A stretch of 64,000 nucleotides of DNA from Gigaspora margarita (taxonomy: Eukaryota > Glomeromycota > Glomeromycetes > Diversisporales > Gigasporaceae), in assembly GCA_009809945.1 (NCBI GenBank), contig WTPW01000447.1:327497-391496 (forward strand), given 5' to 3'. Positions within the stretch are counted from its first letter, which is position 1. Each line of letters opens with the position of its first letter. Made by a program: the position numbers and the translations under genes. This document shows, piece after piece, positions 55,953 to 64,000 of this stretch. The notes below the pieces were generated by a model. It worked only from the letters and a program-made list of their open reading frames with translations. It was not told the origin of the DNA and searched no databases.

Positions 55953-57185
55953 AGGTGTAGCAACTTAAAAAAGTTGGTAAGTTGTTTCCCAAGTAGCAGG
56001 TCTAGGGTTCAAATCCCACTGGTGACACTTTGAAAAATAGACCTGTGTTCCAGTAACTGTTTCTTATCGATCGGTTGGGTACATTACCTGTAGTTCTTGG
56101 TATACTATCTCGAATAGAAGCTTCTAGGTGTACAAAAATCTAAGGAACTAGAAAAATAGAAACCCATTTGCCAAGCCCCGAGTAAGGAGATAGCAAAGAT
56201 TTTTAATAGTGCTACCAAAGCTAGAATATCAGAAACCGGAGCCGAAGAATCAGATGACAAGATTCTCAAGAAGGAGATTCACCAACCTGGCTACTAGAGT
56301 CATACCAGAGGAAAAGGACCTATATTCTGGCAGTAGGTACCAAAGGAAGAAAGCCATATTGACCCTTCTGGGCTAACTGGTTTGGAAGTTTGTAGATCTG
56401 GTATAAGGACTAGTAGGATGGTAAAGTAGTTGCTAGAATCAGAGCGAATCTTGCAAGGGCAAAAGTAGGTAATAGTAGCAGTTTAGGCTAATCTCTAGAC
56501 TGCAAGTGGTCTGCCTCTGTAGATGCATAAATTATCAAAGTATAGGTAACATCTGTGTGGAACAGGAACTGCTCTACCAAGTGTTCTATAAGGATAAACT
56601 AGTCCTAAGAGGATTTCGTAATATATCTGGGACTGGTCTTGACTAACTTATATAATGGAGAACTGTACTAGTGATACAAGGAGAATTGATAGAAGAAGCA
56701 TAGACCAGAGAGTTTAAATAGGTAACCCTCTAGTTGGGTTGCAAGTATGGCAACTAGTGTAGAATCTTCAGACGGACTACTTAAATTAGACAACCAAATA
56801 TTGTACATGTGGCTAGTTGTACACTCATCTATGTAACAAATATCAGGGTGCTCCTGGAGGCAGTGTTGTACACAGACATTGTCTAACCAATTTTTTAGGG
56901 ACATGAACAGTCCAGGACGGGACGTCCGGGACATGTCCACAATAATGTCCTAATATGATAGACATGTATGCCAGGTAAAACCAATAAATTGCAGAATTAT
57001 ACAAATTTTATTGGTTGATGATCACGTGCTAAGTTACCAAATGTCTGGGACAAAAATATTCTGAACAGACATGTCCTGGACGTCCTGTTCTGAACTGTCT
57101 GCTATCTGTGTCTGTGTCCCCTGACAACACTGCCTAGAGGCGCCCATAATCTGATTTATTTGAATAAAAGCCTTTTCCTATAAAA
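55953..57185 (+). mobile_element. Second tRNA-headed retroposon unit, split by an hAT-type MITE
   Basis: Starts GGTGTAGCAACTTAAAAAAG and GGGTTCAAATCCCACTGG. The body matches unit 1, and the tail is A/TA-rich at 57180-57215. Removing the MITE at 56861-57132 and one duplication leaves about 950 bp, like unit 1. The two units lie head to tail. Confidence 0.75.
56861..57132. mobile_element. hAT-type MITE, 272 bp
   Basis: Begins CAGTGTTGTACACAGACATT and ends GTGTCCCCTGACAACACTG. Flanked by CCTGGAGG and CCTAGAGG (one G/A difference). Unit 1 shows the empty site CCCCTGGAGGCACTC. Subterminal GGACATGTCC / GGACGTCC repeats are present. Confidence 0.88.
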
Positions 57186-57215
57186 TAAAATATATATATA
57201 TATATATAATATATG

Positions 57216-57485
57216 TAATAAATGATATATATTGAATAAATAAAACATTTGGAATATCTACTATAAAAATGATATCTAATAGATTTGCCAGATCTAAAGA
57301 CTTTCATGCAGTAGATCATCTAACCAATCAGCTTGCAAATCCTATACTTGATTGTTCATTGGTTTCGATCTTGTCAACTAGTGATCGTACAGAGATAATC
57401 TATAGCTCATTAGAACCATTTCGATAAGCTGAGTTGAATAGTAGTTGTTTCATCAAATTTTGATTACTGGGTTAGAAGTTATACT
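57216..57485. other. Unannotated stretch
   Basis: AT-rich, with weak similarity at 57370-57475 to the TGATC-AGTGATCG hairpin words of 46.6 kb. No gene. Confidence 0.35.
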
Positions 57486-57664
57486 AGGACCCCAAAATAT
57501 ACATAGATAGGTCAGATATAAGGTTGCTTATTTTTGAGGTTTTTTATGCAGTTCTTTTCTATTTATAGTAATTTTTTGCTTATTTTTGAAGTTTTTCTAT
57601 AGATCTTTTCTTTTTTAGTAACCCTATAATTAATCTGACCTATCTATATATATTTTGGGGTTCT
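57486..57664. mobile_element. AGGACCC MITE, copy 3 (179 bp), exact 8-bp duplication
   Basis: Begins AGGACCCCAAAATATACATA and ends TATATATATTTTGGGGTTCT. GTTATACT on both sides (57478-57485, 57665-57672). Confidence 0.92.
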
Positions 57665-57691
57665 GTTATACTCGATTTTGTATTTCTTTTA

Positions 57692-57970
57692 TAGGTCAAC
57701 ACTAGTTTTTGGCTGATCTTAATCTAATTTGCTAACAATGATAAAACTACATTTTGTTAAATAATTTTTGATCCAGTAATCAAAATTAAATATATTTTTT
57801 TTTGTTAGATGTGTTTTACTAAGAGCTTTATTTTTAAAAAAATTCATTTAAATTGAACTACTAAATGCCAAGATAATTGCTAAAAACTGTTTTTTTGCTT
57901 TTCAAATTTTGGAGGATTTTGCTAAAATGTATAACATATAATTTCTGTACTAGATGTCTAGAGTCTTCAA
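57692..57970 (+). repeat. Dispersed 270-bp repeat, copy B
   Basis: Second copy of 48040-48310: ATAGGTCAACACTAGTTTTT, GATCCAGTAATCAAAATTAA, TTTGTTAGATGTGTTTTACT, TGCCAAGATAATTGCTAAAA. Confidence 0.75.
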
Positions 57971-58111
57971 TATATAATCAACAAACCAAGCTTATTACAA
58001 TTAACAAATCTTACCAACAGAAACTATTCATATATTAAACTAGATTTCTTTTTACTATAAGCTTATTTTTATTTATATTAAATAGTTTACAATAAAATAC
58101 TATTTGTCCTC

Positions 58112-58655
58112 TGGGTTAATAGCATAGCGGTTATGCTCTGAGGATACAAATCGCAAGGTTGCCAGTTCGTTTCCTCTCAAAGGCGAAATAAGAAAAGCTA
58201 GCCAGTTAGGGAACTGAAATACTGTGGAAAGACAGGGACCCAGGACATCGCACAGACGGACTTAATTGGGCAGCTATTATTTCGTGAATTTGTGGCTGTA
58301 AAAAAAATTGTGCTAGGACCCCAATTTGGAATAACCGAAGTCACGAGACGTAATATGAGACCCAAGTCTGGATCTACATGATACTACATGAACTCGTGGC
58401 GTCACTAGCCCATTTAGGTAAAACTCTTCTTCGGCGCTCTGGTAGGAGCTTCCGGCATGTGATCTCTCCGGGATCGCTATGGTGGGTCGCATCTAGGTGC
58501 TATGAGAAGTAACCAAATGAAGTCAGGCTTTATATAAATAACATTAGTTATAGTAATAGTAATAAAGGTAATGCCCTTTGGAGTTGTAAGTTACATCAGT
58601 TCTTTACAAAATAAAGCAATGGCGAGATCTGCCAAAGTTTAAAAAAAAAATAAAA
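58112..58655 (+). mobile_element. tRNA-headed retroposon of the second type, well-preserved copy
   Basis: The head has GGGTTAATAGCATAGCGGTT (box A region) and the box-B-like GCCAGTTCGTTTCC about 60 bp later. The body is clearly GC-richer than its surroundings and ends in a poly-A (58640-58655). No long frame. The 48312-48750 copy is a decayed relative. Confidence 0.68.
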
Positions 58656-58859
58656 TAATCTAGTATATTAATCAGATTAAAAATTTTGTTTAATTTAAAA
58701 CTGAACTGAAACCAAAATTTAAATTGGATCTAAAAGTAATTTAGAGCTAATCTAATAGTTGATCTAAAATTTCTAGATACTCTAATTTTAAATTAGATCC
58801 AATTCTATTTAATTTAACCAAATATGAATTTTTTAAACCAAACTAATTTAATAGCAGTC
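58656..58859. other. Unannotated AT-rich spacer
   Basis: Loose inverted words (AATTTAAATTGGATC / AATTTTAAATTAGATC). No gene. Confidence 0.35.
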
Positions 58860-59895
58860 ATAGAACATGTCCTTTTAATAGCTATTTATAATAAAAATTA
58901 TAATAAAAACATATGAATTTACTATAGATATAGATTAAAAGATTCTTTTAAATCTAACTCATTAACTTAAAATTAAATTTTTCAGGATATAGAACAAGAG
59001 GAGAAGAATAAAGATCAAATTAAAATTTTGCTAATTTTGCAAAAAACAAAAATGTAATTTTGCCAAAAATGAATATTTTTCAATTTTGAGAAAAAAGCAT
59101 ATGTAAAAACATGTCCTAAACAACTTTATTTAGTTGGCAAAAGTAGGTTACCTTGTAAGAAAAATGGGTTATCTATGTGCTAAAGTTAAAATTTATCGTA
59201 TTTCATAATACAACTTTTTTTCTTATAAGATAACCTACTTTGGGCTCTTAAGCAAAGTTGTTCGGCATGTAATTTTACATTATATTTAAAATTGAAATAT
59301 ATTTTTTGAACTTTTTACTAAGTGAAAAATAGGTTTAAAGTTGAAAAAAAAAATTTTTTTTAAAAAAAAAAATCTTTTTTAAGAAAAAATTTTTTTTTTA
59401 CTTTAAACCCATTTTTTACTTAGTAAAAGGTTCGAAAAGCACATTTTAATTTTAAATTAAATGTAAAATTACATGCTAAACAATTTTGTTTAAGAGCCCA
59501 AAGCAGGTTACCTAATAAGAAAAAAAAGTTTTATTAGAATATACAATAAATTTTAACTTTAGCACATAGATAACCCATTTTTCTTACAAGGTAACCTACT
59601 TTTGCTAACTAAATAAAGTTGTTTAGGCCATGTTTTTACATATGCTTCTTATCTCAAAATCGAAAAATATTTATTTTTGGCAAAGTTACATTTTGTTTTT
59701 TGCATATTTAGCAAAATTTTAATTTGATCTTTAAGCCCAATTTTTTCTTCTCCCCTTGTTCTATACCTCCAAAAAATTTAATTTTAAGTTAATAAGTTAG
59801 ATTTAAAAGAATCTTCCAATCCATATCTATAGTAAATTCATATATTTTTATTATAATTTTTATTATAAACAACATTTGGACCATTTTTGAAGAAT
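58860..59895. mobile_element. 1.03-kb giant palindrome, uninterrupted relative of 16161-20290
   Basis: Arms TTAACTTAAAATTAAATTTT, GGTTACCTTGTAAGAAAAAT, TTAAGCAAAGTTGTTCGGCA and their mirrors converge on an A/T-tract centre at about 59345-59400. The outer ends read ATAGAACATGTCC / GAATATGTCCTATGA. No coding content. Confidence 0.75.
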
Positions 59896-59994
59896 ATGTC
59901 CTATGACTAATAGTTAGAATTAGATCAAAATCTAAATATGATCTAATTTAACACTTTCAAATACTATTTAAATTTAACAAAATGTTTTTAGTTA

Positions 59995-61390
59995 AGGGTG
60001 TGATGCTTTAGAGAAGTTGTTAAGATATCATCTCCAAGCGGCAAATCGATAGTTTGAATCCTACTATTGATACTTTGGACTAGGAGTCTTAGCTGGGTCG
60101 GGTCTGACCCAACTCAACCTGGGTCTAACGCAACCCATGGTTGGGTCAGGTCAGAAAAAATGTGGATCAGGTCAGACCCAGGTTAGAAAAAACGTGGATC
60201 GGATCAGATCCAGATCAGATTTTATTCAATGATCGCAAGTAGTTACTACATAGTAAAGTCAAAGTTTACTATATAAATCGATAAAATCTGCTTAAGTAAA
60301 CTTGTTTAAAATATCAAAATGCATATATTCTGAAATTTTTATCCAAATTAGAGAACTTTTTATTATTTGACTTATAATTTTTATGTTCATCGAACATATT
60401 TTTTAAAAAGATTATAATTTTTTTATTGAAGTAAAAATTAAAAGTCAAATAATAAAGATTTCTCTAATTTGGATGAAAATTTTGGTGTATATACATTTTG
60501 TTCTTCCAAATAAGTTTACTTAAGCGAATATTATCGATTTATATAGTAAAATTTAGACTTTACTATGTAGCAACTATTATCGACCCGGGTTCAACTCGGA
60601 TTAGATTGGGTCAGACTCGGGTCAGGTTTGATATGAGGCGGGTCTAACCCAGGTTGGGTTTGACATGAGGTGGGTCAGACCTGGGTCAGGTTTTAACCCA
60701 AGTGGGTCAGACCCAAGTTAGGCCCAAACCCAACCCAACCCGACCTATTAAGACTCCTATTTTGGACAATAGACCTATGTATAGTAACTATATAGCTTGT
60801 ATCAGTTGGGTTGTAAAACCTGTTACCTTGGTTTTACTATCTTGAATAGGAGCTTTATGGCACAATAGTATTAATGTTGTACTACAAATCCAGGGAACCA
60901 GAAAAATAGAAACCTATTTGGCAAGTCCTGAATTAGGAGGTAATAGTAATAATCTATAATGGTACTACCAGAAAATATGGGTAGCTGAAATTAGAATAAA
61001 CCTAATAAAGGCAGATGGCTTTGTTGCTAAAATCTATATTCAGAAGTGAATAGGCTCAGAAGAATAATAGTAGGCAGTTGGTACAAAGATAAAGCAGCCC
61101 TTAGGACTGTAATTATCTAAAAAGGTTAGGCCCCACAATATCTGCTTATATGTAATACGTTGGGTAGTAATAGAAGGAGTATGAACTAGAGAGTTTAAAT
61201 AGACAACTTCTATAGTTGGGTTGTAGGTATAGTACCTAGCAAAGAACACTTAGGTGGACTACTTAAATTAATTACCAAAAGTGCACATATAGCTAGTTGT
61301 ATCCTTATTTATGTAACAAATATTACATCTCTAATAACTCATAATAAAATCCTGGTCATAGCACCTGGCCTCTAAACACTAAAAAAAATA
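59995..61390 (+). mobile_element. tRNA-headed retroposon, plus orientation, split by a TAGGAGTCTTA element
   Basis: Head at 59995-60080 (GGGTGTGATGCTTTAGAGAA, ATAGTTTGAATCCTACT), body resuming at 60768 (ATAGACCTATGTATAGTAAC) and ending near 61390. Matches the 54985-57185 units (TTAAATAGACAACTTC, GGGTTGTAGGTATAG, ACTACTTAAATTAA). Confidence 0.7.
60081..60759. mobile_element. TAGGAGTCTTAGCT element, copy 2, 679 bp
   Basis: Begins TAGGAGTCTTAGCTGGGTCG and ends CGACCTATTAAGACTCCTA. Flanked by CTTTGGAC and TTTTGGAC (8 bp, one C/T difference). Dense GGGTC(A/T)GGT / ACCCAACC words fill the terminal 130 bp. The AAATAAGC family's inner palindrome is at the centre (60229-60586). hAT-like by duplication size. 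Confidence 0.82.
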
Positions 61391-62323
61391 TATATTTTTA
61401 GTTATATTATTCTATAGTATATTTTGTATAGACTTATAGATAGTAATATATTTTGTTTTCTAAGAAGGGTTTTAATAATAATATTAATGCAAATAATTAA
61501 AATATTGTAATAATTATAGAAATAATATAATAACTATTTGCAATTTGAAGAATTTTTTTAAATTTTTTTGACTATAAACAATAGTATTTTTTTCTGTGAT
61601 TTAATAAATATTATTAGATACAGTATATTTTATTGAAAATAGTAAAATCATATATAGGCTTCAGCTATATTATTTACTATTTTTTTATTTTTTATTTCTT
61701 TGACAATCTCGCTAAAGCTTAACTAAGATAGCTATTTACAATTTAATTAAAAATTATTTTATAATATGCTTTTATTATATAAGCCTAAATATTACTAGCT
61801 GCTTCTGTGAGGACCCAGATATGACCTGTCGCACTAGCCCCTGGGAGCTAGGTCTTAACATCAAAAAACTGTCAAGAACTAATCTAGTAGGGTTTTTTAC
61901 TAGTTTGAATATACTTCTTAATTAAGTGTGGGAATGTATCCATTATGCTGCCCTTCATCAAAATCTGTAGATTTCAGTTTGTAGAGTTTACTTTAGTTGC
62001 TTCTGCTTGTGTTGCTTGCTTGGACCTAGTTCAGCAACCTCATTCTGGTTCTGCTTATATCTGCTGTTGGTCTTGTTCTTACTAGTAATGCCAACTAATT
62101 TTTTTCAAGATATAACAAAGTCACATCTTTCTTTATATACTTCTACGAAGAAACTATTCCAGAAGACTTGCAAGAAGAACTGTATAATGTTCCCACACTT
62201 TGCAGAAGACTAGATTATCAATAAAAGTTTCTCAAAAGTCGATTTATATATTAATCCCTATATTATTTACTATTATTTTGTGAAATATACTAATCTACTA
62301 ATATTTATTAAATAACTACTATA
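61391..62323. other. Unannotated stretch
   Basis: A somewhat GC-richer part at 61800-62230 has a short frame (62007-62213) with no recognised motif. Otherwise AT-rich; no gene called. Confidence 0.35.
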
Positions 62324-62535
62324 CCTATTATAAATAAGCACCCTTTTTTAAAATTTTAATCTCAAATAACTTGAAAATTATCTAATTAAACTCAATAAAA
62401 ATTTATTTATTTAAATTTTTCAAATTTATAAAGTTTAATTTAAAAAAAAATTTATTAAGTTTGATTAAATAATTTTCAAGTTATTTGAGTTTAAATTTTC
62501 AAAAAGGAGTTGCTTTTTTATGATATAATATAGTA
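62324..62535. mobile_element. AATAAGCACCC hairpin MITE, diverged copy
   Basis: Left CCTATTATAAATAAGCACCC, right AAAAAGGAGTTGCTTTTTTA. The inner hairpin has AACTTGAAAATTATCTAATTA / TTAAATAATTTTCAAGTT. Related to 63552-63769. Confidence 0.55.
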
Positions 62536-62720
62536 GTTTATTTTATAGGTATAATATACAACCTATATGATATATAGAGTACAGAGAAAAAAACCTATTG
62601 ATTTTAGAAATTTTGAAGACAATAAAAATAGTGTTCTACAATTGGTATTTAAGCTAAAATTAGTATATATAATTAGTATAATAAATACACTTTTAGCAAA
62701 TAAGTTATATTTGTATTTCT

Positions 62721-63383
62721 TATCCCTTAGATTGTAGTAGGACACAGGCAAATTTGCCTGCGTTTTTGCACTTTTTTTGCTCTGATTTACTTTTTTTAAA
62801 TATCAAGATAATTAAATAAAACTTTGTACAATTATAATTAAAAATAAGGATTACTTTTTTGCAAAATTAGTTTTTATATTATAAGAAAAAAATTTTAAGT
62901 TATATATAAGCTAAAAATAGATATCTTTAAGAAAAAAAAAAAATTTTTAAAAAATTTTATCACAATTTCTCTGTAATCTTATTCAGTTTTAGTTTTAAAG
63001 CTATAGTTCTTAAGACAATATTGTAGTTTATATAAAGGATGATAACTTTTATTATTGCAACTTTAATGATTTATTTGTAAAAATCAAGACTTGTATTAGA
63101 AGTAAAAGTTTTTTTTATATACGGGAACATATAAAATTTAAGAAAATCTAAAGAAAAATTTTAATAGTAAAAATGCTAATACAAGAACTTTAAACTTTAA
63201 TTATACTAAAGTTTTCTAATAATTTTAAAAAATTTTTATAACAAAGTTACTAAAACTAAGCTCAAAGAATATTTTTTACTTAGAAAAGGTATAGCTAAAA
63301 TCAATATTTAAAATTTTATTAAAATTTTATTAAAATTTTTAAAATACGCAAGCAAATTTGCCTGTGTTACAATCTAAGGGATA
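62721..63383. mobile_element. TATCCCTTAGATTGTA element, copy 2, 663 bp, inverted
   Basis: Begins TATCCCTTAGATTGTAGTAG and ends TGTTACAATCTAAGGGATA. The interior aligns with 50444-51101 read backwards (for example GCTATAGTTCTTAAGACAAT). Confidence 0.82.
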
Positions 63384-63551
63384 TGTTTGTTACTAGTAAC
63401 AAGTATTCAAAGTTGATTGGACTAAACTTAGACCTGATTTAATTAGGCCTGGTCTAGTTAACTTCGAAAACTTTTTACTTGTAGCTAATATATAAGAGAT
63501 ACAAATAGAGTCTATTTGCTAAAAGTATATTTATTATACTAATTATATATA

Positions 63552-63769
63552 CCATATCCTATCATGAATAAGCACCCCCTTTTTTGAAATTTCAAACTCA
63601 ACGTTCTTGATAACTATCTTATCAAACTTAATAAAAATTTTTTTATTTAAATTTTATAGATCTATAAAATTTAAATAAAAAATTTTTTATTAAGTTTGAT
63701 AAGATAGTTATCAAGAACATTGAGTTTGAAATTTCAAAAAAGAGGGTGCTTATTCATGATAGGATACAG
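63552..63769. mobile_element. 218-bp near-perfect hairpin MITE (Tc1/mariner-like)
   Basis: Begins CCATATCCTATCATGAATAA and ends TTATTCATGATAGGATACAG, with TA on both sides (63550-63551, 63770-63771). The arms are almost fully complementary up to a TATAGATCTATA tip. Confidence 0.85.
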
Positions 63770-64000
63770 TACTAATTTTAGTTTAAGTACCAATCGTAAA
63801 ATATTGTTTTTTATAGCTTTTAAAATTTTCAAAATCTAACTAGGCTTTTTTCTTTTTATCTTAATAATACATTATCAAATATTGTTTTTTATTTAGCAAT
63901 AACAATCTACTTTTAACTATAATGCTATACTGCTCTAAAATTGCAACAATCTTTGCATATAAAAATACAAACAAGTAGTTATATGCAATTAACAAATTTT
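63770..64000. other. AT-rich right edge of the window
   Basis: Nothing supportable. Confidence 0.4.

Overview
The window looks like a repeat-rich stretch of a fungal nuclear genome with very low GC. The best fit is a Glomeromycotina (Rhizophagus-like) genome. That is an inference from the low GC, short GT-AG introns (50 to 79 bp), a fungal-type UbiA gene, Tnp2/Plavaka-like and hAT transposase relics, and very many small inverted-repeat elements. No rRNA gene, free-standing tRNA gene, CRISPR array or bacterial operon is visible. N bases and a 186-base gap show this is a draft assembly.

Layout. 1-1413 (minus strand): 5' part of a decayed Tnp2/Plavaka-like transposase that runs off the left edge. 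3694-6134: a seven-exon gene for an SR/coiled-coil/Q-rich protein, now a pseudogene with six in-frame stops, at least two of them C-to-T changes by internal comparison. 7863-9898: a Mutator-like element with a 10-11 bp target duplication, holding a gene scrap. 13.4-28 kb: PIF/Harbinger, Tc1/mariner and hAT-type MITEs, a tRNA-headed retroposon and very large palindromes, mostly nested in one another. 28-38 kb: a dispersed short repeat family and a nest of elements with exact 8-bp duplications. 38347-39681: the only clearly intact gene, a three-exon UbiA-family prenyltransferase (368 aa) with a TATA box. 40.4-42.2 kb: hAT relics (BED finger and C-terminal dimerisation domain). 44057-44247: a possible small two-exon gene. 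44.5-64 kb: almost entirely nested palindromes, MITEs and tRNA-headed retroposons.

The genes do not form a pathway; the window is mainly a record of transposition. Its strongest evidence is exact target-site duplications, an empty-site paralogue inside the window, and transition-biased (C to T, G to A) decay of repeat copies. I found no convincing new multi-gene system. The most unusual items are a TTAGGG-containing MITE family, a 200-bp array of perfect hairpins, and an assembly gap lying on the symmetry axis of a 4-kb palindrome.
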